Position numbers and translations under genes: made by a program
The notes under the pieces: generated by a model
Databases searched by the model: none
Seen by the model: the letters and a program-made list of their open reading frames with translations, nothing else
What the model was told of the DNA's origin: nothing
Assembly (NCBI GenBank): GCA_022266195.1
Contig: WHVY01000004.1
Location: 4,667,501 to 4,731,500, forward strand
Direction: 5' to 3'
DNA: 64,000 bases
From: Tetranychus cinnabarinus
Taxonomy: Eukaryota; Arthropoda; Arachnida; Trombidiformes; Tetranychidae
Shown: positions 37,226 to 47,507 of the stretch, piece by piece
How positions within the stretch are numbered: the stretch's first letter is position 1
Layout of the letters: every line of letters begins with the position of its first letter

Positions 37226-39044
37226 CAGCATTTTAACAGTCAATCTACACTTGTTGTGCAAAGTCATGATAAATATCAATCATTGGATCAAAATAAGAAT
37301 CGCAATGTCAGCAAGAAATCGTGAATGAAGAGGCAAGCCAAGGTACAAGAATCTATGTTAGAAAAGGCTTTATAAGACGGAAAAGTTATATTTAATTGTA
37401 ATAAAGGCAATTTACTGTACTTTTGGAATTATTCATCTATTTTGTTCGCTATTTTGTAACGATAATTTTGTGGATTGATCGAGTGAAAAAAAGTAAATTT
37501 TCATTGAAACTTCGGTGCTATATTCCCAATAAAAAGTACAAGCAATACTCTCAACTGCTTTTGTATGATTTAATCTTGAAGTACGTTATGACATCTATTG
37601 ATAAAAAATCAAAGTATATAAAATTAATTTCGAAATTTATTTATTGATCCAGCAAACTGAATTGAAGCGTAATGTTAACTTATTACATTTAGGAATTTTA
37701 CTCACATTGAACTTGAAATTTTCATATTTGATTCCAATATTGAACCAATAATAGATGGCTATTAAGATAGTTTTAAAGTGAGCTAGATCTTAGTTTTTCG
37801 TTTGAAATGTATAAACTTTTGAAAGACGATTGCTCAGCAATGAACGATACATAGATGGACTCAATTGCCGATTCATGCCATATAAACAATGCACATAAAT
37901 TTTACTGAAGAAAAAAAGATAGAAATGTGTATTGTGGCCAGAAAACAGACGATTAAAATTATAATGACCTCGGTTTTATTAAACTCTAGAAAATATTGTA
38001 AACTCGTATCGAAATTTATGTGGTTTGTTGCGTGCGGCCACAATTCACGCTTAATGTCTTTCTTATTAGATGCACAGCCCTGTATATTTTATATTGAGAC
38101 CATTGAATGATTCATTGGATCAAATGCGGTTTCTTTAAGAGATCTCAGGGGTGCTTTCTATTCAGAACATAAACAATCTAGGAAATCACATAAAGGTCAT
38201 TGGAAGCTTACTCCTCTCAAGCTAGTCACTATAGACTAGGTTACTGCTATGGAACTAACAACAGAAAGAAATGGTATTTTATCTTTTTTTGACGTTGTAA
38301 AATATGTGCTGATTTATTAATTGCGTGATTAACGCAAAATCACTTTGTGTGACTTTTTCGTTAAAATATGTCTGATAAGTATAGTTTTCAACCTAGATTA
38401 AATGTCAAAATAATGTTTGTGCAGTTGAAGTTTGTGTCAATAACTGTAAGCAAACACTATTAGATCATGTAAAGAGATGAGAATTAGATTGAGGGTTTGT
38501 TTGATGGATGGATTTGAGGCATAAATTCATTGATCAAAAAACTAAAATGGTTTAGTTCTTCAGAACAATAAACTATCCTTTGGCCAATAGAAAAAAATCA
38601 CGAAGCCCAAAGAGAGTAAGTTTTTATTGAAGAGAACTTCATCGTATTGACGTTAATTGAAGTGACTTTTTTAAAAAGTATCGTATGTTCACTTCTCTTT
38701 TTTCTTGTGAAACAAAACTAACTGACGTAACTGAATAAAATAAAACTGTGAAAAATAAAAACAAGGTTTTTTTGTTTACACAGATAAAATGCATATTTGT
38801 TTTGTTTTAAGTTAATGAATCGAATTGTAAATATATATTCCCATCTTGTGTTTGCAAGATGTACTAATTATAAAATTAAATAGATGCGAGTCTGTGATGC
38901 AGATGTAAAGTCACTACAAACAAAAGAAAAGCAGATAAAAGCTTAGATATAAGATAAATGCATTGAAAGTTTCACACCATTCAACCATAAAGTCATAACA
39001 TTGCTATAAGTCTTTAAATATAAATTTAAATAGTGTTCATCATC
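37226..39044. other. Intergenic, AT-rich
   Basis: No gene supported. Two short plus-strand open frames (37,423-37,647 and 37,889-38,110) share weak similarity around KLISKF/KLVSKF, perhaps the remains of a duplicated sequence. The 3' part precedes the secreted cytokine-like gene; TATAAAT-like sequence occurs near 39,018-39,024. Confidence 0.35.
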
Positions 39045-40090
39045 ATGAAATTGCTCTTCGTTTTTCTTCTTGTGCTATTTTCGATGGTTTTTGTGAGTCC
39101 AATACAAATGCCGGTGACGGATTCGCAATGTCCTTCTACAGCTTGTGACAAAGGCTATTGCTGTGTAAATGAAGGCAGAGGTAATATGCTTTCTTGCCCT
39201 TTTCTTATATTATCTCCCACTGATTACTTATTTTTGACACAATAGAAATTACAAGATCTTGACTGTAATGTGATCGATAAACAAGAACACCGACATAATA
39301 CAAACTACAGGTGTTAATTGATGAACTTTTGTCGCTTTAATGAAAGTATTCTTAGGGTCTTCTTGTTCTCTTAGTGTTCATATTTCTCCCAGTCTTAGTA
39401 CTCTTATTTCTTCTGAATGAAGATAAAAACGCAAAAAACAGTAGATTCCAAAAGTATCTTGTTTCATGTCAATTATGAGTAGGAAGTTGAGAATGACAAT
39501 ATTGATGACATTGTAAACATATATGTGTTACTTTTTGTTTAGATAATGAATTGAACCCTGGTAACTATTCAATAATTATTCAAATAATCCCAAATATCTT
39601 CGGTAGTATTTTTGATTATTCATCACGCAATGACCCTGTCTATACAGATCATGAACAGTGTGTATTTAAACAAATGAAAATTAATCGGCGAGAGCAGAGA
39701 ACTAAAATAGAAGGAAAGGTAATTAAACTGAATCGAAAAATATTCAAAATAATTTTTTTAAAATTCCTTCATTGACAGAATTACATATAGTTGATACTGA
39801 TTCGAATCTTCAAATAGATTAATTTACAGTTGGTGAATCAGTAAAATATATTTGCGTATATTTCATCAATTCGAAAGCAAATGTCTAAAGTTGATCAATT
39901 AAGACCCTGTATTCTGAAATAAATTTTATTTATAATCTAATTATCTTTTCATGAAGAGAATAAATGCGCACAGATGGGCATGAAAGGCGACGATTGTTTC
40001 CAAAATTATATAAGTGTGGATGGTAGGGCCTTCGCAATATTTTGTCCATGTGAAGAAGGTCTTTTGTGCCTAGATGGTAGATGCAGATAA
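39045..40090 (+). CDS. Secreted prokineticin/astakine-like cysteine-rich protein
   Basis: Three exons, 39045..39180, 39543..39718 and 39959..40090, phases 1 and 0, giving 147 residues. Residues 1-19 or so form a signal peptide (LLFVFLLVLFSMVFV core). Exon 1 carries C-x5-C-x4-CC, and exon 3 carries C-x9-C, a CPC pair, then L-C and a final C. This is the ten-cysteine order of the prokineticin/MIT1/Dickkopf-type fold; in arthropods its members include astakines, blood-cell cytokines. Unusually, exon 2 inserts about 58 residues, with one extra cysteine, between the CC pair and the next cysteine, where the family normally has a short loop. The N-terminal AVIT of vertebrate prokineticins is absent. 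Some spider venom peptides share the fold, but nothing here argues for a venom role. AATAAA at 40,098-40,103 follows the stop by 7 nt. Confidence 0.7.
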
Positions 40091-40097
40091 GATGTCG

Positions 40098-40103
40098 AAT
40101 AAA
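40098..40103 (+). terminator. Poly(A) signal AATAAA
   Basis: Begins eight bases after the stop of the cytokine-like gene, which supports the modelled last exon. Confidence 0.6.
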
Positions 40104-40788
40104 GCTGAATTGTTCAATTGAATTAAAAATATCATTCTATCAGCTCTATTTTGCCCCTGTTTTTTCGGAATTTTAAAAGTGTTTCTATTTTAAGTCATCA
40201 AAAAGCTCTTCTCATTATTGATAATTTCACAGGTCATAAAACTGAAATAATACCCCAAAATATAACTCTTCCTAATTACCTCCAAATGCACCAGTGTCAT
40301 TCAACCTTTAGTTTGGTATTAGCTGGATTAAGCTAGATTATAGAAAAAAGCTAAATCAAATACTAATTGAAGATATTGAAAATATAAGCAGTTCTAAGCT
40401 TGAGATATAAGCAAAATTTGAAAACATACAATGGTCTAAGTGTATTTGTTGATTATAAAGAGTAAGGTAACAAGAGAGAGCATGAAGATGTTAAATCTTT
40501 CAAGTTGGGATTTAATTAATTCGGTCACTCTCAGATGGCACTAGAAATTAAAAGCTCATTGATTTGCCCAACTATTTTATTATGATTTGATTAAGATTTT
40601 ATTAAGGTTTGATTAAGGTTTGATTAATGTTTGTTTTTATTTTTTTGTATAAATTTCACTAAAAGCGCCTTCTGACAGTGAACCGGAGAATTAAATCTCA
40701 ACCTACATTTGAGCGTATCTCGTGACACATTATATCACTTTACTCTTTGGTTGATTCTTTCTTTGTTGTCTTACCTATCTAAAGAAAC
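40104..40788. other. Intergenic, no gene seen
   Basis: AT-rich, with a short imperfect tandem repeat of GATTAAGGTTT-like units near 40,590-40,625. A CAGATGGCAC motif lies at about 40,531. Confidence 0.4.
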
Positions 40789-40790
40789 TA

Positions 40791-41247
40791 CAGTAAAACC
40801 TCTCAAAGGTCGTATTGTTTTTAGGTGGACCGGGGGGCCGCGACAGCTTTTAAGGCGCCGTCTACCCCTTGCTACCTAGGTGTTTTACCGACCCATAGGC
40901 GCCAGGCTTTATCCAGCTGAGCTGGGAATCCACAGGATGGGAATTGGGATAGGCCAGGGGGCTGAACCCTGGATAAGCTGTTTTACTGTAAACGCTCGAG
41001 TACCAGGACTTGTCGAGATACAAACGCTAACCCCAAAGATGCAGACACAACATATGAGAGTTAGCAGTCTTATCGCAACCTCAAACCACTCGGCCAAGGT
41101 TGTACTCCCAAAGGTTGTGAGCGGTCCTGCCCCTAGCGATATTGTTTGTGCAACTCTTTGAAATATTGCATTGCAAAAGCGGGGTTAAACGTCAAATCCG
41201 CTAGATGGGGGAGTTCAGTTTCTCACAACCTTTGAGAGGTTTTACTG
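40791..41247. mobile_element. MITE-like element A (457 bp)
   Basis: Ends carry a perfect 20-bp inverted repeat (CAGTAAAACCTCTCAAAGGT at 40,791-40,810 and its complement at 41,228-41,247). The left flank is TA; the right flank is CA, explainable as a mutated TA duplication. The interior is markedly less AT-rich than its surroundings and contains no transposase; a 93-codon frame at 40,880-41,161 has no recognisable content. It fits a non-autonomous Tc1/mariner-type element. Confidence 0.75.
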
Positions 41248-41249
41248 CA

Positions 41250-41458
41250 CAGTAGTCTCTCTCTTAAGTGTGCTCTCTGTTAAGTTCTTTTTTATCGCCA
41301 TCTGGAGTAAAGATTGATGTAAACATACCTTCAACATAGTCTACTCTCGTTAAATATTAAATAAACTCAAATTTCTCTCTTCAATTTGCTCAGTATTTGA
41401 TCAAACTGACACCTAGCAGCGTTTGGCTCGTTACAGCAACTTAAGAGAGAGACCGCTG
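41250..41458. mobile_element. MITE-like element B (209 bp), abutting A
   Basis: Inverted ends CAGTAGTCTCTCTCTTAAG (left) and CAGCGGTCTCTCTCTTAAG (read inward from the right, ending 41,458) match at 17 of 19 positions. The right flank is TA (41,459-41,460); the left flank is the CA (41,248-41,249) that also borders element A. No coding capacity. Confidence 0.7.
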
Positions 41459-41518
41459 TATTGTCAATTGTTTTCGTAAATCTAATTCAACGCCAGATGA
41501 CGCTCTTTTTTTCATAAA

Positions 41519-41538
41519 ACCTTTGCGAGAGTTTACTG
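41519..41538. repeat. Solo terminal repeat related to element A
   Basis: Read on the minus strand from 41,538 it is CAGTAAACTCTCGCAAAGG, close to the end of element A with small indels, and it is followed by TA (41,539-41,540). It may be the right end of an older related element. Confidence 0.5.
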
Positions 41539-41713
41539 TAATTTTGTTCATCAACGCAATACAATCTCAAACTAAAATTAAAGAATCATTAAGATTAACT
41601 TTTATTTCAAATCAACCCACAAATCAGCAGGCAACATCATCGATAACTCTTAACTCGTTCAAAAGTATAATAATAAATTTTGGTAACAAACTCACCAAAT
41701 TTCCCTTCATGTA

Positions 41714-41846
41714 CACAGTGGATAGAAAGTTTCTGGTGTGTGCGAGGGGATAAAAATGCGCAAGAGGGGGCACTCATTATGAAAAATAGTACATTGAGCA
41801 GCTAAAAGGCGTACGCCTACACACCAGAAACTTTCTATCCACTCTG
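41714..41846. mobile_element. MITE-like element C (133 bp)
   Basis: Inverted ends of 28 bp with one mismatch, starting CACAGTGGATAGAAAGTTTC on the left and CAGAGTGGATAGAAAGTTTC inward from the right, separated by about 77 bp, with TA on both sides (41,712-41,713 and 41,847-41,848). Too short to encode anything; a single strand could fold into a long hairpin. Confidence 0.85.
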
Positions 41847-41848
41847 TA

Positions 41849-44228
41849 TACAAATCATTTGTTTGCGATTAATTTCAGTTAATGAAGCTTGAATGGTAAC
41901 CTGTTGTTTAATTGGTAACAACTGAAGTAATATTCATTTTCAGTTGTTTTTTAACTGTGAACTTTGTCTCTTTTAATCACTCTAATAGAGAGTAAATCAA
42001 ACAGCTGAGTTTACAGAAATTGAGTAGCGAAAAAATCAAATAAAAGGTTTACCTTCTCGTTAATTGTACTCATTTTTTGTTGCAAATAGTATAAGTTAGA
42101 CAATATATTGATCAAAATCTTATTGTTTCCAATTGTACAGGTTAATTGGAAGAGTCAAGCTCGATTTTCAGCAAATGCATTATAATGGGATATTTTCATG
42201 ATAAGGTCAAAGTGACAAACCAAATGTTGATTAGTAAATCAAATCATTAACCAAAGATGAAATCTAAACCGAGTCTAATAGAGGGTCTTGAGTTGAATTC
42301 ATAAATTGATTGATTCCGAGAAAAATCTTGAACTTAAGATTTAGATGTAAATTTTTTCAATTAGAAACAGATTTGGGTTTGTCGCATTATTGAACTGTTT
42401 TCATGACAATAATCGAGTGAAATGTCAATTTGTTAATGACATTTGAGGAAAGAAAACAAATAATTGTCTTAATTGTCAACGAAAAAGTCCCGAAATTTAA
42501 CCAATTTCAATACAGATCGTTATGTATTTAACGGTTGCTATTGCACTTTTTTGTTCAACTCGGTAGACCTTTAAATTGAATGGATTGCTTTTGTTGAGAC
42601 AAATTTTCAAACCAAAGTATCAATAGTTAATCGCTAACAGTTAACGCATTTCAACAGTAAAAATATGAATTAGCTAATTCAATTGACAAAACCACAACTC
42701 AACAGCTTACTGGAAAAAAACATTTTCAACTTGAAAGTTGTATTAGTCAATGAAGCGATAATTTCCTGTAATCAAATTTATGTTTCAATTTCAGATTGAT
42801 TTCAGGTGAAAAGGTAAAGCTTAAAAATAAGTGTTAATTGTTTATTAGCAATGCAAGAAAAAAGTTAAGTATTAAAACAGCAAATTACCAATTGTCAACT
42901 GTGAATTACCCTTGAATGATTGAAGGATTTCATTTTCAACGGTTAATAAGCTTTCCATTGTAATTAACTGTTCATCAACTACAATCTTTTTGTTGCTCGT
43001 TAAGTCAATTTTTTTCAAAATTAACCCATAAACTTACATTAATGATAATCTTAAATCAATAGTCTTATTGTGTTGACTGAATAAAGCTTTATGGCCATAA
43101 ACATTTTAATGAAACGAGATTTCAATGAACTTCAGTAATGAAAAATGTTGAATTCAGTTTGGGCAATAAAAATGAACAATTTGTTTGACTATTTATCAAC
43201 TAAAAACTGGAAAGCTATTGGAAAGTCAATGTAAATGCTCTGAAATTGACAAGGTTTGAGATTGCATTTGGCTGTTTACATGTTCAGCTGTTGCTGTTTG
43301 GGTTTCGTTTACTTGTCGTAAAACCTGTAATTTCATTGATTTTTATCAAAAGTTAAGGTAAAATGTTTTTAAAAATGTCAAGTTAATTGTGATTGGCTGT
43401 ACATTGATAAGGATAGAGAAAGAGAGAGGAAAATGTCAACTACTGTCGAAAAATTTGAAGGTTTTCTGTTGACAATAATGTTGAAATATAATCACTACTT
43501 GGCTATTAAGGTAAATTTAGGTTGAACGGTAAAGAAATGATTTGAATAGGAAACAAGTCAAATCAATTTGATCACGAATCAAAGCACTAATTAGTTGTTT
43601 ATCAATTTACATTCATTCTGAATCTCTATTTTCTTGAACCAACCAAATCTTCAATCTTTTGGTTTTCCCTTCAAGTTGTTGGATGACTTCGATTTAAAGG
43701 ACTTTTCCGATTATTCAACACGTCAAACTGGTCAGTCAATTGATCTTTCAAACAATTTATACCTTTGTTCATTTACCAGCATCACTTAATCAATAGTTTA
43801 ATCTTCAATTGAGGTTCACTTTTATATTGTCTGCCAATCAATTGGTCTCTTCCTTCAAACACACCCTTCGGATTGAACAAGAACAGCCATTCAAAGATTA
43901 AGTGACCAGGAAGATTCAATATTTTAATCCAACTTCCGAGTCAATTATTTTAGATACCTTGGAAATGATCAGATGGATTAATAAATTAGAACAAGTTTAA
44001 ATTTTGGATTTGCAACTAAAAGTTAGTTGTTTATTTCGACTCGAGTCGAGATTTGTATTTTTTGTGATTTAAAAAATGCACTTTGTAAAAAAAAGAGTTT
44101 TACTGAACAATGAAAGGGTCATTTAGTCACTTTGAAGGAAGGTGCCCTTAATATAGGAAGGGTGTTAAAGTATTTAAAAAATATTTAAAAAGTGAATTTT
44201 AGGTGGGATTTGGTCAGTTGTGAATTAT
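41849..44228. other. Intergenic, AT-rich, no gene seen
   Basis: No open frame of protein character and no repeat boundaries recognised. The right end is the 3' flank of the minus-strand secreted-protein gene. Confidence 0.5.
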
Positions 44229-45696
44229 TTAAGTGAAAAGGAATCCAAAGTACGAAGCAATGTATTTAGTAACTGGATTATCACTTAATTTTCCCTTTGG
44301 TTTAACGCCTGGTGCAGCATATAATGAGGTACATCTTTGAGATGATGGATCAAAAGCAGTAGATGAACAAATCATATTGGTTAAACCTGAATGGAAAGAG
44401 GAAATCAAAAGATTAGAAAAGGGTGTTGAAATTAAATTAAAAAAGTAATATTTATCAAGTGTATAAATAAACAGCCTTTGACCTGATTAATTTCAGATAA
44501 AAGATACTGATTATACTTTTGATGTAAGAGTTTGATGAAAAAGATGAAACTTACCTCCGAATGCTTTGTCAATGAAATTGTGCATTGATGTTTTACCCTG
44601 TTCTCCACACTCTTTCTTGATCAAGCTATTGAAAAGAGAAAGTTAAAATGTTATTTAGTCATCGAGTTTGCACAGGTTGATAATTCTCGAGTTAATTATG
44701 TTTGCTAAAACGTATATAATCAATTTGAGAATATTTAAAAAGCATAACCAATCACTAAGTTATCTCCAGGTTTGAAAGAAAATCTGAAAATAACCGGATT
44801 AGGAAGCGTAAAGGTAGGTTATTGGGATATTTTTGGGTTATTTTAAATTTAAGTCAAATCTTTTTCAAGTACCAGTACAGGTAAGCTCTTTGCTAGCTTA
44901 ACACCAGCATGATCAAGAAAACTCTATTTGGGAAGAGAAGATAAAAAGTAAAAGTATTACCTGAAGGCACATCCCTCCCAACGATTGTAGGAACAACAAA
45001 TAGTGTCCAGTCTATCATCCAACTCTTTTTGCTTGTTGGTTTTGTCTATGGTTGAGAGGAAGTTGTTGACACACTTTTCTCTGTAATTATTTTTTGATAT
45101 CACTTTGTTAACAATGCAAGGTGAGTTGGATAAGAATTCTGTTGAGAGAATAAAATTTTTTCGCATCAGAATGGTTGAAATTTTGATTGAGAAGATGTAC
45201 TTCAAAACTAGTACTTACCTTCACGAAGTGGTCCTGGTTTGCAAAATTGGTCAATAGATTTAGAGAATTGTTCAATACCAAATTCAAAAAGTTCACGTTG
45301 AAGTGGAGTTCCACATTTAGTCATGTAGTTGCGAACACAGTTGACGACATCAAGCGAGTTACTAATCAACCAAACAAACAATAACCAACAGTTAATCAGA
45401 AATAATTGAAAGGCATGAGATATTGATTAGACATTGGTCTAAAACATTAGAAATTTGAAAAAAAAACAAACTTACGTGCAAATTTCATCAAGTCCACGAG
45501 ATGAAGTCAATAAATTGGATGAATTTCGGTTTGAATATTTATCCAGTTTACCAATACAAGTATCAATTTCTTTTAAATGGCAGTTACCCTTTTGTTTTCG
45601 ACCTCTTCCACGAGCACGACCTCTACTGTTCCTCTGACCATCAGCCAGGGTAGAGACAATAAGAGACAAAAAGACTAACACGATTATCACACGCAT
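44229..45696 (-). CDS. Secreted 256-residue, 14-cysteine protein of unknown family
   Basis: Five exons, 45696..45476, 45361..45219, 45138..44961, 44625..44555 and 44386..44229, all with consensus GT-AG sites and consistent phases (2,1,2,1). The start has a clear signal peptide (MRVIIVLVFLSLIVSTLADG), followed by a short Arg/Gly-rich segment (SRGRARGRGRKQKG). The mature part has 14 cysteines, including one CC pair in CCSYNRWEGC, spaced through probably helical sequence; there is no membrane segment after the signal. It is likely an extracellular or haemolymph protein. The even cysteine spacing loosely recalls the insect 27-kDa haemolymph glycoprotein group, but I cannot confirm that. Its 5' end is divergent from MSL2. 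Confidence 0.75.
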
Positions 45697-47507
45697 TTTG
45701 TTATATGTAAGTTATTGTTTAGACAAATTAATTAATATAGTTAACCAGAGACAAAAATCAGTGATCACAAATTGAAATGAAACAATTTTTAACCAACAAG
45801 CAAAAATTAAAAGTTACTACAAAACTTGTTGAACTGAACCAATTTTAAGAATAAGCTAAGAGTTGAACATTTGGTGAGTTTTGAGTTGAAAAGTAAAAGT
45901 GAGTTAAGAAGGAGGGAGAGCAAAGAGATAAGAAGAGAAGGTAGAAATTTGTCTTCAAGAAGACAAAAACAAAGAAAGAGAAGAGAGAGAAAGATAGAGA
46001 GAGAGAGAGAGAGCGAATTGGCAAAAGAGGGGAAAGAAGAAGAAAAATCTGTTAAGAAAATGTTTTAAGCAAAAAAAGTCTCAACTGTCAAAAGTTGAAA
46101 ATGTAAAGAAGAGAGTTGAGAAGATAAGATAATGAAGAAACCAATGAGAGAAACGCAATTTTGAATTGTCCAATATTTTTTTCTGTTCTTTCATTTTTTT
46201 TGCTGATTCTCATTGTTTTGTTTGATCATTACTGTGGTTTGTTTTCATTTTTTTGTTCACTTTACCTTCAATTAATAACCGATTCTTATCCTTCATTTTC
46301 TTGTTAATACCTTCCCACTTATCATCTGTAAATAATCATCTTCAGGACAATTTAATAGCTGTTAACCTTTTTTCACTCACTCTCGACGTTTCCTTCATCA
46401 ACAACTTTTTTTACTGGCCATTCTGGTAAATTAAACGCTCTCAGCCCATTGTGCCACCCAACAAAAGTCTCCCATAGTGGACAACACTCCATGAATAACT
46501 TGGGGTTGTAGGAATATGAATTTCTTTCATGGAAAGTTTATGCCTAAAAGAGATGAGTTTTACAAAGAAAAGGATAAATTTGGTAGTTTCAATTTGTCAC
46601 TTGTCATTCAGGTAAAAGTGGATTTGCATGTTGCTGGATTAATGACTTCCATTGCTTCGATGAGATACAACCTGGCTCCGAGTTGACATTCACCGCATTA
46701 ATCATTATTGGTGTCACAGTTTAACTGGTACAGGTCAATCCGTTAACATGATATCACAAATGTTCCAATGTGCAACCAATTTTATTTCATGTTTTCATGT
46801 AAAAAATAAGTCAATTGTTGCTTATTGGTTGAAACTGATTGAGGCAATTTTGTTACACTTTGATTGCAAAATGGAATTGCGTTCACTGATTGAAAATGAT
46901 AGTCGATTTATTGTCCACGAAAATTATTTCAAGGTTTTTGTTTTTTTTTATCAATATTCTAGTTTTTATTACATTTTTCGCTCTGAGAAATTAATGAATT
47001 ATTGTCAGATGTTACAATATCAAACATTTTTTGAACAATATTTTTCACTTTGTCATTCAATTTTATATCGATAGATGACACCACATTCAAGGCAAAATGC
47101 TTTGATAATTCAAGGCATTTGTTTTCAAACAAAGAAAAAAAATAAGTAAATAATAATCAAATATTTTGACAGATTTATTTTAATTTGTAATAATTTAAAA
47201 TGTTTGTTACAAATTGTTAACGGTCTGTCCAAAATTTTAAATTATTCTAGTGATAGTGAACTAGTCATTGTTTCCTGTTATTTTCTTATCTATGTATATT
47301 GTGCTTTCAAGGAAATTTCTGTTAAAAGGTAATCCAACTACACTACATGAAATGTTATAACTTAAGAAATTATCTCATGGATACGCTGTCACGCTGATTC
47401 TAACAGTACTTTGGTTTGTTATTGTGATTTCAAAAATTTCATTCGACTCAGGATCTTGATCTATTTTTTCTACCAATAGTTGACTTTGTTGCTATTTTCC
47501 TGTCACA
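45697..47507. promoter_or_regulatory. Divergent intergenic region (secreted protein / MSL2)
   Basis: Contains a purine-rich block (about 45,890-46,060) with an AG dinucleotide run at 45,996-46,013. A 108-codon open frame at 46,748-47,074 has no protein-like composition or splice context. No promoter motif recognised. Confidence 0.4.
45996..46013. repeat. AG dinucleotide microsatellite
   Basis: Perfect run of nine AG units inside a longer purine-rich tract. Confidence 0.8.

Noticed and set aside
39045..40090. Reading the cysteine-rich gene as a venom toxin
   Set aside because: The fold is shared by prokineticins, astakines and some venom peptides; the insert exon and general context favour no venom role, and nothing in the sequence supports toxicity.
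40880..41161. 93-codon frame in MITE A
   Set aside because: Lies entirely within a non-autonomous element, begins near its left end and has an opposing frame; no protein family seen.
46748..47074. 108-codon plus-strand frame upstream of MSL2
   Set aside because: Hydrophobic Phe/Tyr-rich AT-driven composition, no splice sites or signal peptide of good form, no recognisable domain.
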